A stretch of 64,000 nt of DNA from PLanc-01 sp035342095 (GCA_035342095.1 DAOQWL010000024.1:3401-67400), one strand, 5' to 3'; numbered from the stretch's first letter, positions 8,678 through 18,143 are shown. The notes: a model not told the origin generated them from the letters alone. Numbers and translations are program-made.

Positions 8678-9013
8678 ATGGGTATTCAGAACTGGTCCGA
8701 AGACATCATTCTCGTGGACTTGCCGGCCGAGCCGGAGATGGGCGAGGAGCTCAAGACGGCTACCCAGATGGCTCGCGACCGAGGCGACTGCGAGGTCGTC
8801 GTGGATTTCTCGAAGGTCGATATCGTCACGTCTTCGAGTCTCTCGAAACTCCTGCGACTCAAGAAACTGATGAGCGACTGCGGCCATCGCCTGGTCTTCT
8901 GCAACGTCGCTCCGGCCACCAAGGGGATTTTCACGGTGACGGGTCTTGACGGGATCTTCGAAATCGTGGACGATAAGTTCATCGCTCTGGCCAGTCTGCA
9001 GATGGTCGGGTGA
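8678..9013 (+). CDS. STAS-domain protein (anti-anti-sigma factor-like)
   Basis: 111 aa forming a single STAS domain. The segment VVVDFSKVDIVTSSSLSKLLRL contains the phosphorylatable Ser region typical of SpoIIAA/RsbV proteins (DxxxxxSSxxxxL). GLDGIFEIVDD at the C-terminus fits as well. It probably receives phosphorylation from an anti-sigma kinase and controls a sigma factor or another partner; no such kinase is adjacent. The start at 8678 is set by a GAGGAGA ribosome site, although the frame is open back to 8450. Confidence 0.85.
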   Translation: MGIQNWSEDIILVDLPAEPEMGEELKTATQMARDRGDCEVVVDFSKVDIVTSSSLSKLLRLKKLMSDCGHRLVFCNVAPATKGIFTVTGLDGIFEIVDDKFIALASLQMVG

Positions 9014-9242
9014 GGACGGGCCGGAAGGTCCGCCCGAACGGTAGGATGACGCCTGCGGGTGGAAGACGGTTGACGCCGCCCGCAGTCGGGAAGACAGGTA
9101 TCAAGTGAGTCGCCTGATGGCGGAGCGAATCACGAAGATCGCTTAGCGGAGCGGCGTTCGTGATCTGCTCGCAGGGCATGGGTAGAATTCTGGGACGACC
9201 CGCGCTGCGGTTTCGCGCAGGTCCGAGGCACGCACAGAGCCT

Positions 9243-9953
9243 ATGGACAACGATGTTCTGCATCAAGTCGAGCAGATTCTCGGACATCCCTTCACCGACA
9301 CCGCCCTTCTGGCCAAGGCTTTCACCCATTCCTCCGCGGTGGACAACCGTCTGGACAGCAACGAGCGGCTGGAGTTCCTCGGCGACGCGATCCTCTCGAT
9401 CGTGATCTGCCAGAAGCTGTTCGAGATGTTCCGCGAGTACCCGGAAGGGGAGCTGACGAAGATGAAGAGCATGCTGGTCTCGCGGGGCACGTGCGCCCAC
9501 GTGGCTCGTCGGCTCGGCCTGCCGAAGTTCCTGATCGTCGGCAAGGGAATGGCCTCGCACAAGGCGTTTCCCACGTCCCTGGCGGCCGGGCTGCTCGAGG
9601 CGGTGATCGCGGCGGTCTATATCGACCTGGGCTTCGACGCGGCCCGGGATTTCATCCTGCGGAACTTCGCCTCGCTCCTCGATGAGATCGATTCCGAGGA
9701 GGCCCACGGCAACTACAAGTCCCTCCTGCAGCAGCACGCGCAGGAACGCTTCAACGCGGCCCCGTCCTACATTCTTCTGGACGAGAAGGGCCCCGATCAC
9801 AACAAGTGCTTCGAGTCCGAGGTGGTCATCGACCAGCAGCACTTCCCCAGCGCCTGGGGCGCGAACAAGAAGGAAGCGGAGCAGAAAGCGGCGTACAACG
9901 CCCTGGTGGAGCTGGGGGTCGTTCAGAGACCCGTCGTCCACGACGCGACCTAG
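9243..9953 (+). CDS. rnc: Ribonuclease III
   Basis: 236 aa. The catalytic domain carries the signature NERLEFLGDAIL at residues 40-51, with the second acidic cluster in GLLEAVIAAVYID (about 118-130). A double-stranded RNA-binding domain occupies about 160-232, ending in AEQKAAYNALVELG. It cleaves double-stranded RNA in rRNA maturation and mRNA decay. The 230-base upstream region contains an 8-bp inverted repeat (9129-9136 / 9157-9164). In E. coli RNase III cuts its own leader, and a similar role here is only a suggestion. It converges with the opposite operon, overlapping it by 4 bases. Confidence 0.96.
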   Translation: MDNDVLHQVEQILGHPFTDTALLAKAFTHSSAVDNRLDSNERLEFLGDAILSIVICQKLFEMFREYPEGELTKMKSMLVSRGTCAHVARRLGLPKFLIVGKGMASHKAFPTSLAAGLLEAVIAAVYIDLGFDAARDFILRNFASLLDEIDSEEAHGNYKSLLQQHAQERFNAAPSYILLDEKGPDHNKCFESEVVIDQQHFPSAWGANKKEAEQKAAYNALVELGVVQRPVVHDAT

Positions 9954-10234
9954 AAGGCCGAGCGGTCCAGCAGGCCCGGAAGCTGTCCGGTGACGATCCA
10001 GGCGAGGCCGTACAGGATGACCGCGGCTACCAGAATGAACAGGAGGATCGACGCGAACAACCCTGCGGTTTCCTTGGCGAACGGCCGCAGGCGGATGCTG
10101 CTGACCTTCGTGGCCTTATAGACGATGGAAATCGAAGCCACCAGCGGCAACAGCCAGAGCACCGATGCCGGCGTGGTCCCGATTCTCGTCGGCGTCGTGA
10201 AGCCGGCCAACAAGGCGATCGCGAAGACGGTCAT
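9950..10234 (-). CDS. Small two-helix membrane protein
   Basis: 94 aa from the ATG at 10234. Hydrophobic segments lie at about residues 20-38 (VLWLLPLVASISIVY) and 60-85 (GLFASILLFILVAAVILYGLA). I do not recognise the family. The start lies one base past the stop of the upstream membrane protein gene, so translation is likely coupled. Its end overlaps the end of rnc by 4 bases. It is the third gene of a PpiD-like operon. Confidence 0.65.
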   Translation of the reverse strand: MTVFAIALLAGFTTPTRIGTTPASVLWLLPLVASISIVYKATKVSSIRLRPFAKETAGLFASILLFILVAAVILYGLAWIVTGQLPGLLDRSAF

Positions 10235-10235
10235 C

Positions 10236-10709
10236 TCAGGCGTGCCCTCCCCCAACCACTCGCTGGTGAGCCACGTAGATGGCGTTGACGATGCACAGCA
10301 GATTGAGCAGACCGGCCACGCTGGTGTAGATCTGCCCGATCTCGCCGGCCCGTCCGAAGACCAGATAGGCTTGGGTCGTCCCGGCGTCGTTCTCCCGTCC
10401 GGTCTCCGCTTCTTCCCGGGCGGCATCCCTCGCCCGATAGTAGGCGTCCGCGACGTGACTGCCCAGCAGGAACACCACGGGCGAGTTCATCACCTGGGCG
10501 GCATACCAGGGTTTGGCGTTGACCGCATCGATCACGCCGATCGAGCCGACATGGAGACCGACCAGGAAGGTCAGCGCGACGGCCACGAGGATGACCGCGG
10601 CCCGCCTGTTCTCTCTGAGCAGGTAGTGCCCGCCCCCGGGCACGAGCCATGCAGCCGACCCGACGACGATCAGGTACAGAGCGTGATTCTCCTTCCACGA
10701 CTGCCCCAT
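10236..10709 (-). CDS. Planctomycete-type integral membrane protein
   Basis: 157 aa. It begins near WLVPGGGHYLLRENRRAA, a motif common to small membrane proteins whose genes sit in planctomycete operons, and has about four hydrophobic helices. The function is unknown. A DUF6677-type assignment is possible but I am not sure of it. The ATG overlaps the stop of the PpiD-like gene (TAATG), so translation is coupled. It may help insert or handle the same envelope proteins as its neighbour, an inference from position only. Confidence 0.7.
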   Translation of the reverse strand: MGQSWKENHALYLIVVGSAAWLVPGGGHYLLRENRRAAVILVAVALTFLVGLHVGSIGVIDAVNAKPWYAAQVMNSPVVFLLGSHVADAYYRARDAAREEAETGRENDAGTTQAYLVFGRAGEIGQIYTSVAGLLNLLCIVNAIYVAHQRVVGGGHA

Positions 10710-12934
10710 TACGACGTACCCTTCGACTCCTTCTTGGTCTCTTTTCCGTCGGGCTGATCCTTCTGATCGACGAAGCGGAAGCCCGCGCGTTTGAGGATGT
10801 TCTGGGGGTTCAGGTGGACTACGGCCAGACTCTGCGTTTGCCCGTATTCCTCCCGATTGATGGCCATGCCCTTCATCTTCTGGAACTGCTCCTGGTAGAG
10901 CGGTCGAGGCGTCAGGCTCTTGATCGCGTAGTAGCAGCGTCCCGGCTTGAACTCCAGGATCTGGGGCGCCTGTGCGACCGACGGGACCAGCGAGAACAGA
11001 CGATTCGCGAGTTCGCTCTCCTTGTTCGCCTCCCTCAGGTAGCTGCTGGCCCCGGCGCTGTTGGACAACTGGGCGGTGAGCGTCTGGATGTCCGCCTGCG
11101 AGATCCGCTGGATGTTCATCCGCCGGTCCATTCGGAACACGTTCGGGTCGTTGGGATCGGCCTTGGCCTGCTCGCCGTACAGCTTGTTGAACTCGGTGAC
11201 TGCCTTGTCCCATCCGTCTTGGGTGGCCAGAGCCAGGAACTCCTCCGCCTTCGCGCGGGTCGTATCCCACGCCGCAAGGGCTTGCAGGTCCTTGACCACC
11301 TGGTCCGTGACGACGACGGTCTTGTCCTCGGCGTCGGCGGCCTCGCCCAGATTGAGGGCCCGTGTGCTGTAGCTGTCGTCGAGGCTCGCAGGGGCCGCGG
11401 ACGGCTCGGCCGCGACGACGCGCACGATGACCATGATGTGCTTCGAGATGTCCTTGGCGGAATCGACCAGCGGGTCGCGGGCCGGACCGAGGGTCAGGAA
11501 CATCTTGGCCGGGGACGTTGTGAACAGGATCGTTGCGTCATTCGCCAGCTCTTCCACCGAGAATATGGCTTGGCTCAGGGGGATGGGATTGCGACCGTAG
11601 CTCACCAGGGACATCCGGCGAAGGTACGAGTCGCTGCGGACGTCCGCGGCGCTGAGCATGCCGGTCCGCCCGCTGTGGAGCGGGACGTTGTGCCTGGCGC
11701 TGAGGTCCTGAGCGATCCGGGCGTAGTTGTGCTCGGGCTTCGTGGCCCGGACTCTGCGTTCGCTGGTCGTCGGCTCGTTTCCGTCGGCTCCGGCCGCGCT
11801 GACGCCGGAGTCCGCGAGATTCCGGGCGTCCACGAGGATCTGTTCGGCCTTCATCAGGATCCGCTGGCGCGTCAGTTGCCTGGCGATGTCGTCGACCACC
11901 TCGACGTAGCTCTTGACCTTGTCCACCTGCGGAGAGTTCGGGTCGTTCGGGTCGGTCGGCACCTTCTCCGTGAACTCGCGTTCGCGGTTCTGCTGATAGT
12001 AGGTCTCGGTGTCCTCCACCGTCGGCGTCTTGACGATGCCGGCGACATCGGAGAGCTTCAGTGCGATGTAGTCCAGGCGGACGCGAGCCGGAAGCCGGTA
12101 CCCGAAGCCGAAAGGATTCGCCTCGTTCACGTCGCCGGCGAAGCTCGCCTTGTACTTGTCGAAATGCTCGAGCAGGGCTTCGTTGGAAGGCGTCTGTTGG
12201 TTGTCCGCGAAGGCCGACGCGTCGAACTGCACGTACTCGGCGCTGAGCGTCTCGGCCTCATTGTTGGCTATATGTCGGATCTGGGAACTCGTGAGGCTCT
12301 CCATGGAGGAGATGACCTGGGCGTATTGCAGCACCGCCAGCAGCTTGCCGTAGGTCGCCAGGATTCTGTCCTCCGGCATCGCGCTGCGGTTGACCCAGAC
12401 CTTCATCATCTGCGTATAGGTGGCCCCGAACAACTGCGGAACGATCCTCCCCAGCAGCTCGCCCACCTGCTGATTCGACACGTGAATGCCGGCCGACTGG
12501 GCCTCCTCGCGAAGCAGAATCCAGTACAGATCGCTCGGTACCGTGCGGTCCTTGTACATGGCGACGAGCTGGGCGTCGCTGATGTGGTATTGGTTTCTCT
12601 GGATGGCTTCCCGCGCCGCCTCCAGCATGCCGGCGGAATCCCGGCTCTGCGGGAACAGAAGTTCGGCCAACAACAGGCCGCGAAGGTCCTGACGCTGCAG
12701 TAGCGCCACGACGCCCAGATCCTCCAGGAGCTTGAGCTCCGCGTCCGCTTCCATGCGGTCCGCGTGCGAGATCTTCTGCTTGCCGCCGTAGTACGCCACC
12801 GCCTTGTTGACGCCTCCGCTGCCGCGCATCAGGAAACTGAACGAGGACCCGCCGATAAAGGCGACCATCAGGACGATGACCACGATGGCCATCAGCTTCT
12901 TGTTGTTCTTCCGCATCCACTTCATCAAGCTCAT
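10709..12934 (-). CDS. PpiD/SurA-like envelope chaperone with N-terminal anchor
   Basis: 741 aa. A basic N-terminus (MRKNNKK) precedes one membrane anchor at about 13-36. A long helical periplasmic region follows that resembles the SurA_N_3/PpiD N-terminal fold, including ISDAQLVAMY, EYVQFDASAF and LLEHFDKYKASF. I do not see the compact parvulin rotamase motif, so it may be a chaperone without isomerase activity. A DPNDPNSP-type linker is typical of secreted proteins in this group. It leads the three-gene operon whose other members are small membrane proteins. Confidence 0.75.
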   Translation of the reverse strand: MSLMKWMRKNNKKLMAIVVIVLMVAFIGGSSFSFLMRGSGGVNKAVAYYGGKQKISHADRMEADAELKLLEDLGVVALLQRQDLRGLLLAELLFPQSRDSAGMLEAAREAIQRNQYHISDAQLVAMYKDRTVPSDLYWILLREEAQSAGIHVSNQQVGELLGRIVPQLFGATYTQMMKVWVNRSAMPEDRILATYGKLLAVLQYAQVISSMESLTSSQIRHIANNEAETLSAEYVQFDASAFADNQQTPSNEALLEHFDKYKASFAGDVNEANPFGFGYRLPARVRLDYIALKLSDVAGIVKTPTVEDTETYYQQNREREFTEKVPTDPNDPNSPQVDKVKSYVEVVDDIARQLTRQRILMKAEQILVDARNLADSGVSAAGADGNEPTTSERRVRATKPEHNYARIAQDLSARHNVPLHSGRTGMLSAADVRSDSYLRRMSLVSYGRNPIPLSQAIFSVEELANDATILFTTSPAKMFLTLGPARDPLVDSAKDISKHIMVIVRVVAAEPSAAPASLDDSYSTRALNLGEAADAEDKTVVVTDQVVKDLQALAAWDTTRAKAEEFLALATQDGWDKAVTEFNKLYGEQAKADPNDPNVFRMDRRMNIQRISQADIQTLTAQLSNSAGASSYLREANKESELANRLFSLVPSVAQAPQILEFKPGRCYYAIKSLTPRPLYQEQFQKMKGMAINREEYGQTQSLAVVHLNPQNILKRAGFRFVDQKDQPDGKETKKESKGTS

Positions 12935-12963
12935 ACGGATCCCACTACCTATTCTCGATTTGC

Positions 12964-13104
12964 GATTTGTGATTTACTGTTTACCACCAGTTCCGCGCCG
13001 TCTACAATCCATCCATAGGGCTTCCGACGTCCGGATGCGCCGAACGACGGAAAATATACATTCTAAACGGAAAACAGCGAATTGCAAATGGTAAATCACA
13101 AATC
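12964..13104. repeat. Inverted AT-rich repeat at the hemL start
   Basis: GATTTGTGATTTAC at 12964-12977 is the exact inverse of 13091-13104. The right arm forms codons 2-6 of hemL. Neighbouring bases on both sides are also related (short CGATTTGCGATT-like units). It belongs to the same AT-rich family as the copies at 22054-22155 and 23669-23824. Confidence 0.7.
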
Positions 13105-14383
13105 CACTGCGGCCTTCGAGTCGGCCTGTCGGTACCTGCCCGGCGGGGTGAACTCCCCGGTCCGCGCGTTTGGCGGGGTGGACCTCCAGCCGCTCTTCAT
13201 CGACCGGGCGGCCGGATCCCGAGTCTTCGATCTCGACGGCAACGAGTACATCGATTATGTCGGGTCCTGGGGGCCCATGATTCTCGGACATTCGCACCCG
13301 GCGGTCGTCGCCGCCATCGAGAAGGCGGCCCGGAAGGGGACTTCCTTCGGCGCCCCCACGCTGGCGGAGACGGAGCTGGCCGCGCGGATCGTTCGGGCTT
13401 TCGGCTCCGTCGGGAAGCTCCGCCTCCTGAGCAGCGGGACCGAAGCGGTGATGACTGCCATCCGCCTGGCGCGGGCCCACACGGGTCGCGATGTGATCGT
13501 CAAAATGGCCGGTTGCTACCATGGGCACAGCGATTCGCTGCTGGTGGTCGCGGGTTCCGGCCTGGCGGAGCGGGGCACCGCTGCCAGTCCCGGCGTGCCG
13601 GAGGCCCTGGCCGCACTGACGGTTGTCGTTCCATACAACGACCTCGACACGCTCTCGCAGGTCTTCCGCAGGCAGCCGGGGGATGTTGCCGCCGTCCTGG
13701 TGGAGCCCGTCGCGGCCAATATGGGGGTCGTTCCCCCCGAGCCGGGCTACCTCGAAGGACTGCGCCGCCTCTGCGACGAGAACGGAACGCTGTTGATCTT
13801 CGACGAGGTCATCAGCGGATTCCGCGTGGCCTTCGGCGGCGCCCAGGAGCGATACGGCGTCCGGGCCGACCTCACCTGCCTGGGCAAGATCGTCGGCGGG
13901 GGATTGCCCCTGGCCGTCTGCGGCGGGCGGGCCGAGATCATGGACCTGCTGGCCCCCGTCGGGCACGTCTACCAGGCGGGCACCCTCAGCGGCAATCCGC
14001 TGGCGACGGCCTCCGCCAACGCGACGCTGGGGATTCTGGAGGCCGACGACGGGCCCCGGAGGAAATACGCCCAGCTCGAATCCACCGCGGCTGGCCTGGA
14101 AGCGGGCCTGGCCCGGGCGGCCGCCGATGCTGGCGTGCCGGTCACGATCAATCGCGTGGGCTCGATCCTGAGCTGCTTCTTCACGGCCGAACCCGTGCGG
14201 GACTTCGAGGACGTTCGTGCGACCGACGTGCCCGCCTTCAAGCGGTTTTTCGCGAGGATGCTCGAACGCGGCATCTACCTGGCGCCGAGCGCCTACGAGG
14301 CCATGTTCGTCTCCCTGGCGCATACGGAACAGGACATCGAGCGGACCGTCGAGGCCGCCCGCGAGAGCTTCCGTCGTTCGTAG
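13088..14383 (+). CDS. hemL: Glutamate-1-semialdehyde 2,1-aminomutase
   Basis: 431 aa, a PLP enzyme of the C5 pathway that converts glutamate-1-semialdehyde to 5-aminolevulinate for tetrapyrrole synthesis. Diagnostic segments are PGGVNSPVRAF (18-28), LSSGTEAVMTAIRLAR (114-129), FDEVISGFR (238-246) and the catalytic Lys267 in CLGKIVGGGLP, followed later by GTLSGNPLA. Length is normal. The first five codons come from an inverted repeat, so the annotated N-terminus is partly repeat-derived, though the distance to PGGVNSP fits the family. A TTG at 13082 is an alternative start. Confidence 0.95.
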   Translation: MVNHKSTAAFESACRYLPGGVNSPVRAFGGVDLQPLFIDRAAGSRVFDLDGNEYIDYVGSWGPMILGHSHPAVVAAIEKAARKGTSFGAPTLAETELAARIVRAFGSVGKLRLLSSGTEAVMTAIRLARAHTGRDVIVKMAGCYHGHSDSLLVVAGSGLAERGTAASPGVPEALAALTVVVPYNDLDTLSQVFRRQPGDVAAVLVEPVAANMGVVPPEPGYLEGLRRLCDENGTLLIFDEVISGFRVAFGGAQERYGVRADLTCLGKIVGGGLPLAVCGGRAEIMDLLAPVGHVYQAGTLSGNPLATASANATLGILEADDGPRRKYAQLESTAAGLEAGLARAAADAGVPVTINRVGSILSCFFTAEPVRDFEDVRATDVPAFKRFFARMLERGIYLAPSAYEAMFVSLAHTEQDIERTVEAARESFRRS

Positions 14384-14406
14384 TGACGCCGGGAGGGGTT
14401 CAGCCG

Positions 14407-14453
14407 CATGGGCGTCCCGCCCATGATTCCGAGTCACGGGCAAGATGCCCGTG
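14407..14453. repeat. Double-hairpin dispersed repeat
   Basis: Two neat hairpins follow hemL: CATGGGCG/CGCCCATG (14407-14425) and CACGGGCA/TGCCCGTG (14435-14453). Such pairs recur in planctomycete intergenic DNA by my recollection. It may also act as a terminator for hemL, although no T-run follows. Confidence 0.6.
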
Positions 14454-14489
14454 CTACGATGTCTTGCCAACGTGCTTTGGGGTGCTCCA

Positions 14490-15629
14490 ATGACGATGCG
14501 GTTCTTTGTGTCGATGGTCGTTTTAATCCTCGGTTGTATGGGTTCTGCATCCGCCCAGACGGCTGGGGAGGTTCGTGACGTCGTCGGCGTCGTGCACGTC
14601 GCCGGGCGATACCATTTGACGGACAAGGACTTCCTCAACGAGGGCGCCGACCAGATCCTGGCCCTGGGTTCGCGGGTGATCAAGGTCTGGTTCTATGGAA
14701 AGCGTCACGAGCACCCGGACGGCGTCTATCCGTACAACTCGCAGTGGCCCAAGGCCGGCTCGCTCGTCGAGGGGGCGCAGACGCCGTACTACAGGGACCT
14801 GTTCAGCAAGCCCTTCACGACGTACATCCTGGTGGTCACCGCGTTGGGCCGCGACGACGGCTACTGGCGCAATGGTATCACCGACGAGCAGAAGGCCGAC
14901 GAACAACGCCAGTTCTACGAGCTGACCAGGCATCTGCTGACGACCTATAAAGGTACCGGCAAGACCTTCGTCCTCCAGCACTGGGAAGGCGACTGGATGG
15001 TCCGAGGCAACTTCGACGCCAACACCAGGCCGACGGAGCCGGCTCTCAAGAGCATGATCGAGTGGCTCAATGCCCGCCAGGCGGGCGTCAACCAGGCCCG
15101 CGAGGAGATGGGCTGGCAGGGCGTTCGCGTCTACCATGCCACCGAGGTCAATCGCGTGGTCCAATCGATGCGACAGGACTTCCCCAACATGGTCACGAGG
15201 GTTCTTCCCCACACGGATCTGGACCTGGTCTCGTACTCCGCCTGGGACTCGGCGACCGAGCACTACCGCGATCCGAACGTCCTTCGCCAGGCGCTGGATT
15301 TCCTCGCGGCCCACACGCCGGACAGTGCCGACTTTGGCGATCGTAACGTCTATATCGGCGAGTTCGGCATGCCCGAGAGCGGCTACACGCTCGACCAGAT
15401 CCGCACCGCCATCCCCAACGCGGTCCGCACCGGCCTGGAGTGGGGTTGTCCCTACATCGTCTACTGGCAGCTCTACTGCAACGAATTGAAGGACCCCAAC
15501 GCCAAGCCCTCGGTCCAGAGCAACGATGCGGTTCGCGGCTTCTGGCTCATCCGTCCCGACGGCACGAAGTCCTGGCTCTGGGACTACTTCCACGACCTGC
15601 TCGCGCGGAATCGCCCGCCAGTTCTGTAG
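14490..15629 (+). CDS. Secreted TIM-barrel glycoside hydrolase-like protein
   Basis: 379 aa. Signal peptide at 1-22 (RFFVSMVVLILGCMGSASAQ). The rest has the cadence of a (beta/alpha)8 hydrolase: VIKVWFYGK early, FVLQHWEGDWM mid (possible acid/base Glu), and VYIGEFGMPESGY late (possible nucleophile Glu), then PYIVYWQLYCNE. The positions resemble clan GH-A enzymes, but I cannot name a family. Substrate unknown. The start was moved to ATG 14490, where the signal peptide begins. It follows hemL after a repeat, so it is probably its own transcription unit. Confidence 0.7.
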   Translation: MTMRFFVSMVVLILGCMGSASAQTAGEVRDVVGVVHVAGRYHLTDKDFLNEGADQILALGSRVIKVWFYGKRHEHPDGVYPYNSQWPKAGSLVEGAQTPYYRDLFSKPFTTYILVVTALGRDDGYWRNGITDEQKADEQRQFYELTRHLLTTYKGTGKTFVLQHWEGDWMVRGNFDANTRPTEPALKSMIEWLNARQAGVNQAREEMGWQGVRVYHATEVNRVVQSMRQDFPNMVTRVLPHTDLDLVSYSAWDSATEHYRDPNVLRQALDFLAAHTPDSADFGDRNVYIGEFGMPESGYTLDQIRTAIPNAVRTGLEWGCPYIVYWQLYCNELKDPNAKPSVQSNDAVRGFWLIRPDGTKSWLWDYFHDLLARNRPPVL

Positions 15630-15759
15630 GGTAATCTGTGCCGCTGCGCGGGGTGGAATCGATTGTCTCATAATAGATTGCAGTGATTCACCAGGATGCC
15701 TGGGAACGTCCTTCCCTGGCTGCGAGTTGTCTTGTGTGTCAGGATCATCTACATTTTAC

Positions 15760-15788
15760 TTGACTTGTCTGCTGAAAAACGGTATAGT
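15760..15788 (+). promoter_or_regulatory. Strong promoter with a long leader
   Basis: TTGACT (15760-15765) and TATAGT (15783-15788) with a 17-bp spacer. The next gene begins at 16045, so the transcript would carry about 250 untranslated bases. The whole 15630-16044 gap has no convincing gene. The leader could hold a small RNA or regulatory structure, but I see no known riboswitch consensus. Confidence 0.65.
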
Positions 15789-16044
15789 GGTGAAACTGGG
15801 GTGGTTGAAGTGTTTGCGACGCATGGTGTGTGCTGATTTCGGGAGTATGGGCTATAGCGAGGGTCCGACGAAGAGTTGTCTTGTATCCCCCAAGGCCCAG
15901 CGATGTACAGGACCTTGGCTGACGTCGGATTCTTGTGTGAGCGTTTCCGTAGAGGTTCAGAAGTAGAAACGAGGGGGTGGAGCGGTTCTCCCGGTCAATG
16001 AAGGGGGGCGGCCGCACTGAGGAACAGTCTCGAGTGGAGGTTGG

Positions 16045-17139
16045 ATGATGAAAACGATCCGAATGTCCGTATTGATGACCTGTGTCCTGCTGCTGGCTGG
16101 CGTGGCGAGTGCCGACATCGTCACGATCAGGCACAAGATGAACTACCTGGACAACGACTGGGAGGCCGACGTCTGGTTCGTGGAGAAAGACACGATTCTG
16201 GACCACTCTCCCTATTGTCGAAACACCAACGAGGACTGGGGCTGGACCCATGTCGTCAGGGATAACATCCCGAAGGGCGCCACCGGCATCGAATCGGCTA
16301 CCGTGACCATCATCGCGTGGAAGATCGACGTGGAGATCGGCGAGGACGACATGATCTACGCGCTGGCCGAGCCGGCGGCTTCGACCAGCGAGGCCAAGAC
16401 GAACGGGACCGAGCTGGGCATTCTGAACAGCTACCTGACGTCGCCGATCACCGTGGAATGGGCGAGCATGGACGGGGACTCCCACCAGATAAACGGCTAC
16501 GAGGAGCTGTGGTCCACCACGACGTTCGAGCTGACGGCCGACATGCTCGAAGATCTCTGGACGAACGGCGAGATCAGCTTCTACATGAACATCGACGCGA
16601 CCGGCGGCAACGGCATGCGGGCCACGCTGGAGAGCGCCGTGCTGGAGGTCGATTACATCGCCCCGAAGCCGAAGGTGACGTATGTCAACATCCATCGGTT
16701 CTGGTCGGAATCGCTGTGCGGGCACTTCTACACCGCCAGCGAGGACGAAGCGAACTTCGTCATCGACAACTACTCCGCCACGTGGACGTACGAAGGCGTC
16801 GTCTACGTCGCCATGGCCGATGACAGCGATCCGATGTCCGTCCCGGTGTATCGGTTCTGGTCGAGCACGGGGAACGTTCACTTCTACACCGCCGATGCGG
16901 GCGAAGCGAACTACGTCATCGACCACTACTCGGGCACCTGGACGTATGAAGGCATTGTGTTCTACGTCTATCCGTCCGACTATCAGCCGGAGGGCGCCTC
17001 CCCGGTGTATCGGTTCTGGTCGAATCCGCTGAGTCGGCACTTCTACACCATCAGCGAGGACGAGATGAACTTCGTTTGCGACCACTATTCGTCCGTCTGG
17101 ACCTATGAAGGAATCGTCTGGAACGCCTTCGCGCCCTGA
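16045..17139 (+). CDS. Secreted protein with three DUF5648 repeats
   Basis: 364 aa. Signal peptide at about 1-23. A beta-rich N-terminal domain (24-205) is followed by three tandem repeats (about 213-262, 268-312, 320-362), each with the pattern xHRFWS/YRFWS..HFYT....E..FV....Y...WTYEGIV. This matches DUF5648, a repeat found in exported and surface proteins, some attached to peptidases. Here no peptidase motif is seen, so it is more likely a binding or adhesive surface protein. A GGAGG site precedes two adjacent ATGs (16045, 16048); spacing slightly favours the second. Confidence 0.8.
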   Translation: MMKTIRMSVLMTCVLLLAGVASADIVTIRHKMNYLDNDWEADVWFVEKDTILDHSPYCRNTNEDWGWTHVVRDNIPKGATGIESATVTIIAWKIDVEIGEDDMIYALAEPAASTSEAKTNGTELGILNSYLTSPITVEWASMDGDSHQINGYEELWSTTTFELTADMLEDLWTNGEISFYMNIDATGGNGMRATLESAVLEVDYIAPKPKVTYVNIHRFWSESLCGHFYTASEDEANFVIDNYSATWTYEGVVYVAMADDSDPMSVPVYRFWSSTGNVHFYTADAGEANYVIDHYSGTWTYEGIVFYVYPSDYQPEGASPVYRFWSNPLSRHFYTISEDEMNFVCDHYSSVWTYEGIVWNAFAP

Positions 17140-17316
17140 TCCCTGCGGGGTCCTGAAGAACGCCAACCTGTGCTGCCGGGAGACGACTTGCTCATCTTCC
17201 GGCAGCTTTATTTCTGCGCTCGCGCGGAACTGCAGGGTCAATCATCGACCTGCCACCAGCCGCCGTCGAAGTCATGCCACTGCGGCGTCGTGACGACGAT
17301 TTGGAGGAGTACGAGC

Positions 17317-17752
17317 ATGAGGATCAATCGGGTGCTGGTCGTCCTCGGGTGTGTTGGCTCGCTGCCCTCACCGTTGCCCCTGCCCGGGCGGGATACGACG
17401 TGATCGTTCCGTCCGAGATTGAGTATGGCACACAGGGCAATGTGGGCAGGGGGATAGGATACTGGGGCTGGGTGATCGCGGGCGATGAGACGCTCGCCGC
17501 GGGTGATTTCAGCAGCGCGATTCTGACTATACAGGTACGGCGACGTTCACAGGGTCCGTGACAATCGGCGGAGAAAGGGTGAGCTACTCCACATCCCTGA
17601 TCCTGGGTGATTTCGAGCGGGATTTCTACGCCAGGATTGTCACTGGTCAGCGGCTGTCGTCCGCACCGGTTGTCCCCGTTCCGGGAGCCATCCTTCTGAG
17701 CGGTGTCGGCCTGGGCCTCGTTGGCTGGATACGCAGACGCGGGATCCTGTAG
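17317..17752 (+). pseudogene. PEP-CTERM exported protein broken by two frameshifts
   Basis: A GGAGG site and ATG at 17317 begin a signal peptide (MRINRVLVVLGCVGSL). The natural continuation AALTVAPARAGYDVIVPS lies in another frame. After about 17535 the reading moves to a third frame, TGTATFTGSV..., which ends in the PEP-CTERM signal VPVPGAILLSGVGLGLVGW plus RRRG at 17752. Rejoined, the product would be about 140 aa, a small beta-sandwich protein sorted by an exosortase. Two shifts in one short gene suggest decay, but sequencing error or programmed slippage cannot be excluded from one sequence. Confidence 0.65.
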
Positions 17753-18143
17753 AGCGACGGGACTCAGGACCGGCCAACGAATCGCCTGGGAAGAGTCCAC
17801 GGGCAAGGACCCAGGCGGTCATGCCTCCGTCAGCCATCGACGCAAGCAGATGCACAGTGTCCCTATCTGAAAACAAGCCGCCGAAGATGCCATGATGCTG
17901 TCTTCGCAGGCGTCGGGGAGGCTTGGCGCGCTTCCCGCTCCCTGCCCAGTTCCGCCATCGTCCAGAGCCACAAAGGCTACGTGCGGGAGCTAAAATATGT
18001 AAAAATAGGGTGAAAACACGGACTGCCCCCCCCAATGGCACATAGGGAAAGCAGGGATTGTTCCCACTTACCAAAAACAGAGTATACCTATCGGCGTACT
18101 GCCTAAGTGAGCAATGTATTCGCAACATGTCGCAAAACTTGTT
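17753..18143. other. Intergenic stretch without a recognised gene
   Basis: No convincing open frame or RNA gene. An AT-rich patch at about 17990-18017 and a C-run near 18027 are the only compositional features. Confidence 0.5.

Noticed and set aside
10649..12703. A 684-codon plus-strand frame opposite the PpiD-like gene
   Set aside because: Leu/Arg/Val/Asp-rich antisense product with no known motif; the minus strand has the anchor helix and operon signals.
15789..16044. Leader of the DUF5648 gene as a cyclic di-GMP or other known riboswitch
   Set aside because: I could not match the conserved core of any riboswitch class that I know.
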